64,000 nucleotides of DNA from Polluticaenibacter yanchengensis (GCA_027854065.1 JAQGEF010000001.1:248001-312000); one strand, 5' to 3'. Positions 36,354-44,782 are shown, numbered from the stretch's first letter. Numbers and translations are program-made. The notes: a model not told the origin generated them from the sequence alone.

Positions 36354-37190
36354 ATGCTAAAACTTTTATTGATAAGCCAGCTTGCTATTGTTTCCCTAAC
36401 CGATGTTTTTTTTGAAACAAAGGGCCAGGAAAATGTTCAAAACGCTTCGGGATTTGAAATAAGCGGCCTGAATTCGACGCCTGTAAACAATATTCCGAGC
36501 CAATTAAATATTCCTATCGATAATAAGAATGCTTATTACAAACAGGAATTAGACAATGGTTATTCTCAAATAATTGCGATTGCTACGGACAGTAAGCAAA
36601 AAAGTAAATGGACATATAAAAAGAATAAACTGGAGGGGGAGGCTATTACTTATTACAGTAATGGCAATATTGCTTTTAAAGGTAATTACAAGGATAATAT
36701 GCCTGATGGTACCTGGCAATTTTTCGATACTTCGGGTACATTATACCTGCAGCAGTCTTTTAATGCGGACCAGTTTCATGCGGTAAAAAGGGCTGTGACC
36801 AACTACAATTACAAAACAAAATCTACATTTCCTATCGTTAACGATATTGTAAAGGAAAAATCTTCTATTCCTACTGTATTAAAGCGTCAGAAGTTATTCG
36901 CTTCTCCTATTGTGCAGCATACGATGATCAACTGGCAATATGCTTTTCCGCATGGGGAAATTAAAAGATACGGTGTTAACGGTATCATTTTAGAGGAAGG
37001 TGAATATAAAAACGGCTACAAATATGGTATATGGAATAGTTACAATGCACAAGGAGAGCTTATTGAAAGCGGGCCATATATTCACAATGTAAAGTCCGGG
37101 CGCTGGAAAAACTACAGTAACGGTAAGGTGCAAAAAATTGAGACTTTTAAAAACGGCACCTCTACTTATATTAAACAGTTCCGTTCATAA
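36354..37190 (+). CDS. MORN-repeat protein, YwqK antitoxin type
   Basis: This 278-residue protein has a hydrophobic N-terminus (about 1-17) that may be a signal sequence. It then carries several YwqK-type MORN units of about 22 residues: KLEGEAITYYSNGNIAFKG, DNMPDGTWQFFDTSGTLY, EIKRYGVNGIILEEGEYKNG and KYGIWNSYNAQGELIESG. Proteins of this type are annotated as the antitoxin of YwqJ-like deaminase toxins, though many are of unknown role. It stands at the left end of the immunity-gene array, converging on it. Its stop codon lies inside the terminator stem at 37188-37279. Confidence 0.8.
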   Translation: MLKLLLISQLAIVSLTDVFFETKGQENVQNASGFEISGLNSTPVNNIPSQLNIPIDNKNAYYKQELDNGYSQIIAIATDSKQKSKWTYKKNKLEGEAITYYSNGNIAFKGNYKDNMPDGTWQFFDTSGTLYLQQSFNADQFHAVKRAVTNYNYKTKSTFPIVNDIVKEKSSIPTVLKRQKLFASPIVQHTMINWQYAFPHGEIKRYGVNGIILEEGEYKNGYKYGIWNSYNAQGELIESGPYIHNVKSGRWKNYSNGKVQKIETFKNGTSTYIKQFRS

Positions 37191-37279
37191 AATATAAAAG
37201 ACATTGCTTGCTGGACTGCTACCAATTAGTGTCTAACTTTTTGGGGGCAGTCTATTGGCGCAATGTCTTTTATATTTTA
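37188..37279. terminator. Bidirectional terminator with both stop codons in its stem and an insert in its loop
   Basis: The 20-bp perfect stem (37188-37207 with 37260-37279) contains the stop of the plus-strand MORN gene (37188-37190) and the stop of the minus-strand gene (37277-37279). The 52-nt loop contains the 43-bp IS-end-like sequence at 37212-37254. Confidence 0.8.
37212..37254. mobile_element. Remnant of an IS3-type insertion sequence end
   Basis: The two ends TGGACTGC and GCAGTCTA form an inverted repeat. The reverse complement reads TAGACTGCCCCCAAAAAGTT then AGACAC, which looks like the terminal sequence of IS3/IS150-type elements as I remember them. Only about 43 bp remain, with no transposase. 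It could be a scar of imprecise excision or a minimal solo element. Confidence 0.45.
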
Positions 37280-37855
37280 ATGCGCCCGATATTTTTTTAA
37301 CAACCAGTCCAGGTAGTGGTTGATATTTCTTTGTCTTTGTTTAAATGCTTCTTCATCTTTATGTAAAAAAGACAATACAGAAACCAGAATGAGTTGTTGA
37401 TTATTTAATTGACTGATAAAAAACTGTTGGGGTATTTTTGAAGGCCTAGATTTTAATTTTAAAAAATCTCCTTCTTTTAATTTTTTATTCAGGGAATCTA
37501 TACCCGGCATTTCCAAAATATACACTACTGATGATACTGAATCCGTTACTTCGTTTGAAAGAAATAATCTGACATTTAGGAGGTGTTGCTGCACCTTAAT
37601 CCCGGTTGTTTTCCGGTATGTATCATTGGCAAAAAAATCATCCAATACTGCTACCAATTCTTCTCCGCTCTTTTGTGCTGAAGCACGAAACTGTTCATTA
37701 TCCGTCCTGACTTCTTTGACTTTTCCATTTTGAATTGTAAATGTGGCTAAAAGGCTGTCTCCATACTGGATCACCTCTTGTGCATTTACTTTAAAGGTAA
37801 ATGCGGTAACAAAATGTAGCACTAAAAAGAATATCGCCTGCTTCATTATCATCAT
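37277..37855 (-). CDS. Secreted protein of unknown function
   Basis: This protein of up to 192 residues starts with Met-Met-Ile-Met. The Met at 37846 gives the cleanest signal peptide (MKQAIFFLVLHFVTAFTF..NAQ). The mature part is mixed alpha/beta, ending in a basic helix (FKQRQRNINHYLDWLLKKYRAH). I find no family. It lies at the 3' end of the immunity array next to broken gene copies, so it may be a secreted immunity-type protein. That is only inference from position. Confidence 0.6.
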   Translation of the reverse strand: MMIMKQAIFFLVLHFVTAFTFKVNAQEVIQYGDSLLATFTIQNGKVKEVRTDNEQFRASAQKSGEELVAVLDDFFANDTYRKTTGIKVQQHLLNVRLFLSNEVTDSVSSVVYILEMPGIDSLNKKLKEGDFLKLKSRPSKIPQQFFISQLNNQQLILVSVLSFLHKDEEAFKQRQRNINHYLDWLLKKYRAH

Positions 37856-37976
37856 TCAATGTTTGAGTTTTGTATAGTTAGCAACTGTTAAATAATGCTT
37901 TTAACCGGTTCCATCTGCTTATCATCACTTCTTAAAAAGCTCCAGTCATCCATATTATCAAATAAATATTATATAC

Positions 37977-38159
37977 TTAATATTTCATTGGTAACCATTT
38001 TAAAGCCTGGTTATATATAAACACCAGCCGCCCTACCCAGTCCGGACTTCTATTTAGTTTGAGATACCCAGTTATGTCTGTTTTGGACTGATTTTCCGCT
38101 CTGTCCTCTTCTATTACAATAACGCCTTCCAAAGGCTTATTATTTTCTTTCATTAGCAC
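37977..38159 (-). pseudogene. Truncated copy of the carboxypeptidase-regulatory-domain lipoprotein gene
   Basis: The 60-codon frame encodes KPLEGVIVIEEDRAENQSKT and YLKLNRSPDWVGRLVFI. This is almost the same as residues 33-73 of the intact lipoprotein at 41817-42200. At DNA level a run of over 30 bases around the EDRAENQ codons is identical. The copy lacks the lipoprotein signal (an in-frame stop precedes it), and after RLVFI its sequence is unrelated. It is a partial duplicate, 4 kb from its parent. Confidence 0.8.
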
Positions 38160-38181
38160 GAAGTCTCCACTTTACGTAATA

Positions 38182-38270
38182 TTAAAACCCATATTTTCTA
38201 TATGCTTCTCCCGAAACATAAAAGTCTCTGATGTATCCCCCAAATCTCCCTTAACTCCATCAGCCAGGCA
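38182..38270 (-). pseudogene. C-terminal scrap of a copy of the 39348-39965 gene
   Basis: Reading the minus strand in the frame that stops at 38182-38184 gives DTSETFMFREKHIENMGF. The intact unknown protein at 39348-39965 ends DESSEAFMFRDKYIEHYGF. The stop position is also the same. Upstream the resemblance is lost within about 10 codons and an in-frame stop appears. It is a remnant of a second gene copy. Confidence 0.7.
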
Positions 38271-38295
38271 TACCTACATGCACCAGTAAGCCGCC

Positions 38296-38463
38296 TTAAA
38301 CCGCCCTTGTCTTAAATACGATAATGCTTCGCAATAAACTTATCCAGGCCTGCGTGATATAATTCAGGTACACACCGAAACCTAATAAAACAGTGCAGGT
38401 AATGAAACTGGCTATATGTAAATTTTTGGCATATTGCCCGATGTATCCGAAAATCTGTTTCAT
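38296..38463 (-). pseudogene. 55-codon membrane-protein fragment
   Basis: An ATG at 38461-38463 opens MKQIFGYIGQYAKNLHIASF, followed by one hydrophobic helix (about 19-40), and stops after 55 residues (TAA at 38296-38298). It reads like the N-terminus of a larger polytopic membrane protein cut short. Bacteroidota CPBP-type proteins begin in a similar way, but that is from memory. It could also be a real single-pass small protein. It lies among the other broken copies. Confidence 0.45.
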
Positions 38464-38530
38464 TCGTAAAAATAAACAGAAGAGAGATAATTAGGTAATC
38501 AGATAATTTGGAAATGATGTTGTGGCTGTT

Positions 38531-39073
38531 TCATTCGGACGCCAGGATTATATCATTGATAAAGTCTTTTGCAGAACCCATACCATGATGGTCAGCATCA
38601 TTTGCGAGGAATACCAGGCTTGACAGGATTTTTTTTACATCTATATTATTTTGTACTGCTTCTTTGGTACAATCTTTAAGTGCCAGTATCCAATCCCTGC
38701 TATCCACGCCCAGGTCGGTAAGTATGTGTAGAATAATGGTGTTGCTGAAGTTTAGTTCCGTGCTGCAATCAGCATATATGGTTAAGTAGTTTTTTAAAAT
38801 GGTTGTTTGACGGATTGCCTGCAGGATATAATCCCTTGCCTGTTTGTTTTCGATGAATGGAAATTCTTTTGCCAGTAAGTTGGCACAACTTAGTATATGA
38901 GGTTTATTTCTTTCTCCAAAGATTTCCATTTTACGCTTCGCTGTTTGTTCCCAGTCCGGGCTGTTCATATCTATTTTTTCATCCAGGATCGGGGCGTCCT
39001 GGTTTAACCTGGCCTCGGTTTGCTGAATTCTATCAATTAATCCCTGGTATAGTTCGTGTTGACCTGGTAACAT
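38531..39073 (-). CDS. Helical protein of unknown function in the immunity array
   Basis: This 180-residue protein has no signal peptide and is almost wholly alpha-helical by its residue pattern (IQQTEARLNQDAPILDEK, YILQAIRQTTILKNYLT, ILHILTDLGVDSRDWILALK). There is an HHGMGSAKDFI segment near the C-terminus. I do not recognise the family. It is the last intact gene of the minus-strand array, one base after the Imm74-like gene, so translation is probably coupled. A cytoplasmic immunity role is plausible from context only. Confidence 0.65.
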   Translation of the reverse strand: MLPGQHELYQGLIDRIQQTEARLNQDAPILDEKIDMNSPDWEQTAKRKMEIFGERNKPHILSCANLLAKEFPFIENKQARDYILQAIRQTTILKNYLTIYADCSTELNFSNTIILHILTDLGVDSRDWILALKDCTKEAVQNNIDVKKILSSLVFLANDADHHGMGSAKDFINDIILASE

Positions 39074-39074
39074 C

Positions 39075-39314
39075 TTATTCGATAATTAAGCGTAGATTTC
39101 TTTGTAAAAACGCTTCTTCTAAAAAAGCATACAATTCTTCCTCATTGAGGTTAGGATGACCCTCATTTTCCTTCCAATGCAGCGAGTTTTTGTAAAGTAC
39201 ATATTCAGCTATTTCAGGAGCTTGTTTAGGCAGCATGGCTTCTCCTTTTATGCCTAATAAATACCCGTTAACTTCAATATCAACGCTGCCCCTGTCTATT
39301 TTTATTATTTTCAT
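39075..39314 (-). CDS. Immunity protein of the Imm74 type
   Basis: The frame opens at 39344, but MKIIKIDRGSVDIEVNG at 39314 is the better start: it begins directly with the first strand of the family. The 79-residue product follows the Imm74 pattern as I know it: RGSVDIEVNGYLLGIKGEAM, then YVLYKNSLHWKENEG, then LNEEELYAFLEEAF and a final strand LRLIIE. Imm74 proteins neutralise polymorphic toxins of neighbouring cells. No cognate toxin is in the window. It lies between two unknown genes with 1-bp and 33-bp gaps. Confidence 0.7.
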   Translation of the reverse strand: MKIIKIDRGSVDIEVNGYLLGIKGEAMLPKQAPEIAEYVLYKNSLHWKENEGHPNLNEEELYAFLEEAFLQRNLRLIIE

Positions 39315-39347
39315 AAATACTCTTGTAATAAACAATAAGCCCATAAT

Positions 39348-39965
39348 TTAAAATCCATAGTGTTCTATATATTTATCCCTGAACATAAAAGCCTCTGAGC
39401 TTTCATCGACCACGAAATTTACAATTTGCTTTTCCACTCCTCCGCTGTCGCCGCTATATTGCTGTGCATCAAATGATGCCGGGAAAGGGAATTGATTAAT
39501 GGCTTCGAAGTCCATTTGCTGTTTGGCACTGTCCAGTTCCTCTTTACTTATTTTTTTAAAACTTTCAACCAGGTAGGAACCAAACATATCATATACCAGG
39601 TTGGCGTATCCGGCCGGGGTTATGAGTTCGTTAAAATGGTTGGAGTAGCCGAATATAGATACTTCCTTCGTTGTTATTCCTTTGTATTTCCTGTTGCGGG
39701 ATGCGGGATTGAACTTTACCGTATCTGTATTATAAACCGAATCATAAAAAAATTTATGGGTTTTCCTGATCGTATTAAAGTATAAAGTGAATTCAAAATT
39801 CCCTTTTTGCATCAGGTTTTTGGGCGACAACAGGTGTGTATGTATAAAATCGAAAACGAGTTTTGCAATCTGACCGTCCACACGTGGTCTTTTGAATAAA
39901 ATAGCTGCTCTTGACATGCCCTCATCATCATTTATGCTCCAGAATCTTTTGATGGTTACTTCCAT
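39348..39965 (-). CDS. Unknown protein of the immunity array with a decayed second copy
   Basis: This 205-residue protein has no signal peptide. It is mixed alpha/beta, with FDFIHTHLLSPKNLM and FNELITPAGYANLVYDMFGSYL as its clearest features. I cannot place the family. The C-terminal 19 residues recur in a broken copy at 38182-38270, evidence that this gene was duplicated within the locus. The SUFU-domain gene lies 20 bp upstream on the same strand. Confidence 0.65.
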   Translation of the reverse strand: MEVTIKRFWSINDDEGMSRAAILFKRPRVDGQIAKLVFDFIHTHLLSPKNLMQKGNFEFTLYFNTIRKTHKFFYDSVYNTDTVKFNPASRNRKYKGITTKEVSIFGYSNHFNELITPAGYANLVYDMFGSYLVESFKKISKEELDSAKQQMDFEAINQFPFPASFDAQQYSGDSGGVEKQIVNFVVDESSEAFMFRDKYIEHYGF

Positions 39966-39985
39966 ATTTTTGGTGTTTTGTTATG

Positions 39986-40657
39986 TTATACAAGTTGTTT
40001 ACGCTGGTTATCAAACATCTCGGCTACATCGCCGGCAGCCAGTAAGTCGAAAAACTTACTATAACCATGTTTAATTTTATAGGCCAGTTCATTTTGGTAT
40101 AAGGGAAACAGGCTATAGATATTGATGGTTCTGCCGCCCACGGTTAGCTGCATAAAATCTTCATCAAAAGTAGCCGACGGCAATAATATACAACCGGTAA
40201 AAGCAGTGTTCTCGTCGTATGGATCGGCAATATTGTTCCATGCCTGTAAAGTATGGCCTTCGGTTAAGAATGTATCCTGGTGATGTGGAAACCGGGCCAT
40301 GTCTTTCATCATACCGATGATCCAGTCATGTTTATCTCCGCTGGGATATACTTTGCTGAATTCTATGTTTTTGGGCAGTATGAGCATGAGCTCTGCAAAA
40401 GCATAGTTTTCCCTGTTCCCGATACTTTCCGGCACCTGCATTTCCAGTAAGCTCATACCTGCAGTGATCAGCAGGTTAAAGTCCCTGTCCTTCGGCTGGA
40501 TAAAGTAAACATCCAGATGAAAGTCCAGCGACAGCATTTCGTGGAAAACGGTGATGTCCTCTGATTTGAAATATTTATCGAGGTGCTTTTCCAGCGCTTC
40601 TATATTTTCGTAATAATGTTTTCTGTTTTGTATTTTTTGGATTAGTTCTTTGTCCAT
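39986..40657 (-). CDS. Suppressor-of-fused (SUFU) domain protein
   Basis: This 223-residue protein is cytoplasmic. The pattern of the bacterial SUFU family is clear: LDVYFIQPKDRDFNLLITAG, then MSLLEMQVPE, YAFAELMLILPKN, DWIIGMMKDMARFPHHQDTF, and a C-terminal INIYSLFPLYQNELAYKIKHG segment. Bacterial SUFU proteins are known as immunity proteins in polymorphic-toxin loci. The gene sits inside a run of immunity-type genes. It is followed after 20 bp by an unknown gene, and 137 bp upstream lies a SMI1/KNR4-type gene. Confidence 0.85.
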   Translation of the reverse strand: MDKELIQKIQNRKHYYENIEALEKHLDKYFKSEDITVFHEMLSLDFHLDVYFIQPKDRDFNLLITAGMSLLEMQVPESIGNRENYAFAELMLILPKNIEFSKVYPSGDKHDWIIGMMKDMARFPHHQDTFLTEGHTLQAWNNIADPYDENTAFTGCILLPSATFDEDFMQLTVGGRTINIYSLFPLYQNELAYKIKHGYSKFFDLLAAGDVAEMFDNQRKQLV

Positions 40658-40794
40658 ATTTTAATTTTCACTTTGTAATTAAATTGTAATAAAGATCAAA
40701 TGGGCTTTCCTGTTTCTTATTTAAAAAAAGTTTATAAAAGTGTTTAAAGTGCTGTCCACAACTTCCACAACCTATTCTGTAAACCGGCATTAAT

Positions 40795-41304
40795 TTAAAT
40801 AATTGGTTCATCATAAGCATCACCTAAGTTCTCAAAGTGGTCCTGCAACCAATACCAGTGTTGACCTTTGTTTTGATAAAGATTTGCCAATAATTCTGTA
40901 AAGTTTTTTGCAATAATGGGGGAGTCTCCCTCAAGTGAATGTGTTTCATAAAAACTATCGTAACATTGACCATTTCTTTCTTTGGTCAGGTCAATGCTTA
41001 TGTATTGGCTCATTTCATCCGCTTTCGCAATTAAATACCATTGATTAGAAATTTCACCTTCAAGTTCTTCCCAGATAACATCACCTTCCGGATACAGGTA
41101 TTTGTTTGTAGAAATAAAATCTTCCCGTTTTACTATTTCGATTCCATACGGTTCATTTTTAAAGAGGATAATCCCATCTGTCTGTTCAAAAAATAAGTTC
41201 AGGTCATCCGGCAGATTTCCCGGTAAATTTGTTTCAGTATTGACGGGTCTTACTTCGCAGGCGGTGTCAAGCCTGATTGTTGCTATTAGTTCAGTTATAT
41301 TCAT
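40795..41304 (-). CDS. SMI1/KNR4-type (SUKH) immunity protein
   Basis: This 169-residue protein has the SUKH superfamily marks: LPDDLNLFFEQTDGIILF near the start, YGIEIVKREDF, the central strand WYLIAKADEMSQYISIDLT and a C-terminal helix FTELLANLYQNKGQHWYWL. SUKH proteins form a large group of immunity proteins for nuclease and other toxins. No toxin is next to it. It lies 87 bp from the unknown gene on its 5' side. Confidence 0.85.
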   Translation of the reverse strand: MNITELIATIRLDTACEVRPVNTETNLPGNLPDDLNLFFEQTDGIILFKNEPYGIEIVKREDFISTNKYLYPEGDVIWEELEGEISNQWYLIAKADEMSQYISIDLTKERNGQCYDSFYETHSLEGDSPIIAKNFTELLANLYQNKGQHWYWLQDHFENLGDAYDEPII

Positions 41305-41391
41305 TTTTATTTTATTTCGGCTTATGGTTATAGGTAAAGTAATTTTGGCAGGCCTGATTAAAATGATTACCCAAAGACGGCGTAGCAGTAT

Positions 41392-41817
41392 TTAATTGTT
41401 AGAAAAGAAATCTTTGGCCTGGTGATTATTAGCCTGGCTATAAGTTTCAATATGGGCGCTTATTTTTTCAAAAAAATCCATCCGGCACTCAACTGATAAC
41501 GTTTTTGTATTACTGAATATAAAAACCAGGTTACCTGCTTTATATTCAAACGTAATATCCTTAATATGCTCCATGCCTTTAAATATAAATGTGCCGGAGG
41601 AGATATTGAAATTAATCTTCCCGGCAATGAAATCAATTGCGCCACATGGACGGTTGCCGGTTTCTACCTGTAATCGCAGATATCTTTGATCCAGGATTAC
41701 CAGTGATTTTATTTCAAGTGTGCCGGCAGATAAAAAACTATACATAGTTATATGAGTTAATTGTAAGTAAGTTTTTAAAGGAGGAAGAGCTTCATTTTGG
41801 GATAGGCATATTTTCAT
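41392..41817 (-). CDS. Small beta-rich protein of unknown function
   Basis: This 141-residue protein has no signal peptide and alternating hydrophobic strands (YLRLQVETGNRPCGAIDFIAG, IKDITFEYKAGNLVFIFS) and ends in a charged helix. I do not recognise it. Its start codon overlaps the last base of the lipoprotein gene's stop region at 41817, so the two are probably coupled. A role in the immunity array is only inferred. Confidence 0.55.
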   Translation of the reverse strand: MKICLSQNEALPPLKTYLQLTHITMYSFLSAGTLEIKSLVILDQRYLRLQVETGNRPCGAIDFIAGKINFNISSGTFIFKGMEHIKDITFEYKAGNLVFIFSNTKTLSVECRMDFFEKISAHIETYSQANNHQAKDFFSNN

Positions 41818-42200
41818 TATTCCATTGTAAGGTGGTTTTTAACTGCATTAAATTTTGAATAGGCAGTATTATTCAAAGGTATTAATCTTACGATTGTCGT
41901 GTCTTTTTGAATAAAGTTGTATGCAATGCTTTCTCCTGCCTGGCGCGAAACGGCTGGAATTGTATCTGTTGTATATCCTTCTTTAATAAACACCAGTCGT
42001 CCAATCCAGTCCGGATTTCTATTTAATTTGAAATATCCTGTTTTATCTGTTTTGGTCTGATTTTCCGCTCTGTCCTCTTCTATTACAATGACGTCTTCGA
42101 GGGGTTGATTGTTCTGATCAGTGACTTTGCCCTGATAAAAATTGTTGGCTGTTTTACAGGATGTAAGTGCTATTAATAAGGAATAAAAAATATATTTCAT
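41817..42200 (-). CDS. Lipoprotein with a carboxypeptidase-regulatory-like domain
   Basis: This 127-residue lipoprotein has a lipobox (LIALTSC, Cys15). The rest is one CarboxypepD_reg-like beta-sandwich: GKVTDQNNQPLEDVIVIEED, then TGYFKLNRNPDWIGRLVFIKEGY. It is probably surface or periplasmic. A truncated copy at 37977-38159 shows that the gene was duplicated within the array. It lies 14 bp after the next lipoprotein gene. Confidence 0.75.
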   Translation of the reverse strand: MKYIFYSLLIALTSCKTANNFYQGKVTDQNNQPLEDVIVIEEDRAENQTKTDKTGYFKLNRNPDWIGRLVFIKEGYTTDTIPAVSRQAGESIAYNFIQKDTTIVRLIPLNNTAYSKFNAVKNHLTME

Positions 42201-42214
42201 TTGATTTTTGGTTC

Positions 42215-43000
42215 TTAGTTAGTACCGGCTGTTATGTTCACTTTGTAATATTCATATTCGTTACCTTCTTCTTTGTATTGGGTAACCAGCCCGAAATAGA
42301 GGGTATAATCGTCTGTCCAGAATTCTTTTTCTACGACACAAAGCCATTTGTTGAATTGCTTTTCAAATGGTTTATTTAGTTCAAATATTTTTTGAAATTT
42401 GTTTTGTTTATTTTCCTGGAGAAAATGCTCGTAACATTCCTGGCCTTCAAAAATCTTGTTCAGCCTGTATTTGCCGGTTGGAGAGGTGGTTACGAGGTCT
42501 GGGTTGCCGGTATCATAAGTTTCTTTCCTGGTTGTCAAGTCAAAACTTCTGTCGGTGGTATGTCCGCATTCGAGCAGGAGTATATCTTCGGCGGGAAAGT
42601 AGGCTACGAAGGAACATTCATCTAATTGGTCTTTTTCGCCGGTGGTGGTCCCGTTGCGGAAATTTATTTTTTTGATGCCGAGATAACCTTCCATTTCTAT
42701 AAAGTCAACCACCCCGGCTAATTGTTTTTGCACCGTCTTAAAATCTGTTATTTTTTCAACCGGTTTATTTGGTTTCGCCTGTTGTTTGGCTGCATTATAC
42801 TGTGTTGCATCAATTTTTTCTATTGTTATTGTTGCGGGCTGCGGGTCTTCCGGAAGGGCTGGTTTGGCTTCGGTTGGTATTGTGGTAAGTACTTCCGGCG
42901 ATGGGTTTTCCTCAATGGGTTTTCCTTCCTGTGCGCAGGCAGCGAAAATGACGGATAGTGCAATAATGACGGGTATTTTTTTGAATATATTTTTTTTCAT
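42215..43000 (-). CDS. Lipoprotein of unknown function
   Basis: This 261-residue lipoprotein has a lipobox (IFAACAQ, about Cys22) and a Pro/Glu/Thr-rich linker to about residue 75. The globular domain has two Cys-containing segments (DECSFVAYFPAEDILLLECG and GQECYEHFL). The pattern YRLNKIFEGQECYEHF and the C-terminal KEFWTDDYTLYFGLVTQY suggest a mixed fold. I cannot name the family. It sits in the run of short genes of the array with 14 and 33 bp gaps. Confidence 0.65.
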   Translation of the reverse strand: MKKNIFKKIPVIIALSVIFAACAQEGKPIEENPSPEVLTTIPTEAKPALPEDPQPATITIEKIDATQYNAAKQQAKPNKPVEKITDFKTVQKQLAGVVDFIEMEGYLGIKKINFRNGTTTGEKDQLDECSFVAYFPAEDILLLECGHTTDRSFDLTTRKETYDTGNPDLVTTSPTGKYRLNKIFEGQECYEHFLQENKQNKFQKIFELNKPFEKQFNKWLCVVEKEFWTDDYTLYFGLVTQYKEEGNEYEYYKVNITAGTN

Positions 43001-43033
43001 ACTGAGTGTTATGTTATTGTTTTCTTACCTGGA

Positions 43034-43759
43034 TTACAGAGATTTTAATAATGGCAGGGCATTTAAAAGTTTTTCTTTTTGTCCATTGTCTAAATACCTG
43101 GGCAGGATATGGAGTGTTTGTAGTTTTTTGAGGGACAGTAATGGTGTGATATCATAGTTCTTTTTTTCAACGTTTAAGATAAAAGCGAGGTATTTCAAAT
43201 GAGTGAGTTTGGCTATTGGTTCCATGTTTTTTACGGCCTGCCCTGTTCCGCTCATTTTGCCGTGGTCCAGGTACAGTTCTTCGAGGTTGGTTAAGGATGA
43301 GATAGGTGTTAAATCGTACAGGTTGTTTAGCTCGTATATGTACAGGGTTTTTAAATGGGTTAGTCCCTGAAGAAAATTGATGTTTTCTACTTTTTTAATA
43401 CCTGAAAGGATTAAGACTTCGAGTTTTTTTAAACCTGCGAGGTTGGGGAACTCATTTTGTTTGTTGCTGCTGATATGCAGGTATTTTAAGTTGGGTAGTG
43501 TTGAAAATACGGCCAGTCGTTCTTCATCTATTTCGCCGAGACTGATGGCTTGAATAGTTCGATTGCCTTTTAAAGCTGCGAAATTGGTGTATGTTAATTT
43601 GAATTTTTTAAGCGGTGTAGACAGTTCCAGTATTTTCGTATTCTCAGGGAGCGTAGATAAATCAAAAATTCCGCTTACGGTGCCTTCGATTACGCCTAAA
43701 TGTGCAAAACCGGCAACCGGGCTCTTCTGTTCTGTTAAATAGTTATTCCAGTTCATCAT
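43034..43759 (-). CDS. Leucine-rich-repeat protein
   Basis: This 241-residue protein has no signal peptide and about seven LRR units of 20-24 residues, for example LPNLKYLHISSNKQNEFP, LKKLEVLILSGIKKVENI, LTHLKTLYIYELNNLYDL and LTNLEELYLDHGKMSGTG. The N-terminal 60 residues are not LRR. Cytoplasmic LRR proteins of this kind occur in immunity arrays and elsewhere as binding scaffolds. The partner is unknown. Confidence 0.8.
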   Translation of the reverse strand: MMNWNNYLTEQKSPVAGFAHLGVIEGTVSGIFDLSTLPENTKILELSTPLKKFKLTYTNFAALKGNRTIQAISLGEIDEERLAVFSTLPNLKYLHISSNKQNEFPNLAGLKKLEVLILSGIKKVENINFLQGLTHLKTLYIYELNNLYDLTPISSLTNLEELYLDHGKMSGTGQAVKNMEPIAKLTHLKYLAFILNVEKKNYDITPLLSLKKLQTLHILPRYLDNGQKEKLLNALPLLKSL

Positions 43760-43815
43760 ATTTTATTATCAGTGTATACAGCGATTTAATCATCGGTTTC
43801 GGTCCTTTTTTTGTA

Positions 43816-44769
43816 TTAACAAGGGAACCACCAGTGTATAAAATTTACTTTTCCGTCCTTAAAAAACAGTTTGATATGCCCGTCAGAAACCCCGTCTTTA
43901 TCTTCCCTTAATTGAATCATCCAAATTTTTCCTTCTTTGTCCATCCCCAGTCTTTCGTTTACGGCAGTGGGGAATAGTTGTTTGATATCATTTATCGTGG
44001 TATTGGCATCTATCCGGGTCTCCTTGTAGGTGATAAAGTTTCCGTTCCGGAACCAGAATTCATCTACGGCTACCCGGTCCTTACTGGTTTCAAAGCGGGA
44101 ACCGTCTTTGTACAAATATTTATCATCTGGTGCTTCGGTATCAAAAATGGTAATGCAGGGCGCTTCATCTTTCAGCAACTGTATGCTGTCGGGTTTGCCG
44201 AACACTTTTTCAAACTCGGCCATTGTAAAAAATCTTTTCAGTTTACCATTGAATCTTATATCCGCTTCCCGCATGACTTCTCTTTTTTCATAACCGGTAC
44301 CGGGTTTGGTCATAGCGCCGGTATTGCCACATAGTTTGAAAAAATCCTGTTTTTGCAAAATGGTGGTATCATACTGTAGTACCAAGGGGTTGTCGGGGTC
44401 ATTGGTGATGTCGATAAGACGATTGTTGTGCCGGTGGAGTTCTAACCAACCTACTGCATTTTCTGTTAATTTTTTGTTGACCGGGTCGTCAGAAATATCA
44501 CTGATTACGTATAATTTGATGGTGGCTTTGTCTGGCGAAAGGTAATCGATGCGGACCTGTACAAGGGTATCGCTGAAATGGGTAAGTGCTATGGCATTGC
44601 TTGATTTTACAATGGCGGATACAAGTTGCTCACAGGACAGCTCGGTATATTGTGTGACAACTGGTGTTTTTTGAATACCGGAGGTGTCTGCGGGAGGTGA
44701 TGCTTTGTCAGAAGATTCCTTGCATGAAAACGACATAAGCAAGAATAAAAATGCGATTATTTTGTACAT
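43816..44769 (-). CDS. Lipoprotein of unknown function
   Basis: This 317-residue lipoprotein has a lipobox (LLMSFSC, Cys16). It is a two-part protein: residues about 40-130 contain a helix/strand unit (CEQLVSAIVKSSNAIALTHF), and residues about 180-317 contain FTMAEFEKVFGKPDSIQL and a final beta unit ending FFKDGKVNFIHWWFPC. This end resembles proteins that inspect a small ligand, but I cannot assign a family. It lies 13 bp after the next upstream gene. Confidence 0.65.
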   Translation of the reverse strand: MYKIIAFLFLLMSFSCKESSDKASPPADTSGIQKTPVVTQYTELSCEQLVSAIVKSSNAIALTHFSDTLVQVRIDYLSPDKATIKLYVISDISDDPVNKKLTENAVGWLELHRHNNRLIDITNDPDNPLVLQYDTTILQKQDFFKLCGNTGAMTKPGTGYEKREVMREADIRFNGKLKRFFTMAEFEKVFGKPDSIQLLKDEAPCITIFDTEAPDDKYLYKDGSRFETSKDRVAVDEFWFRNGNFITYKETRIDANTTINDIKQLFPTAVNERLGMDKEGKIWMIQLREDKDGVSDGHIKLFFKDGKVNFIHWWFPC

Positions 44770-44782
44770 ATTGAAATGGTAG

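Noticed and set aside
37212..37254. Intact insertion sequence.
   Set aside because: Only 43 bp of end-like sequence are present and there is no transposase frame.
38857..39159. 100-codon plus-strand frame opposite the array.
   Set aside because: It is a shadow of the minus-strand genes 38531-39073 and 39075-39314, which fit the operon layout.
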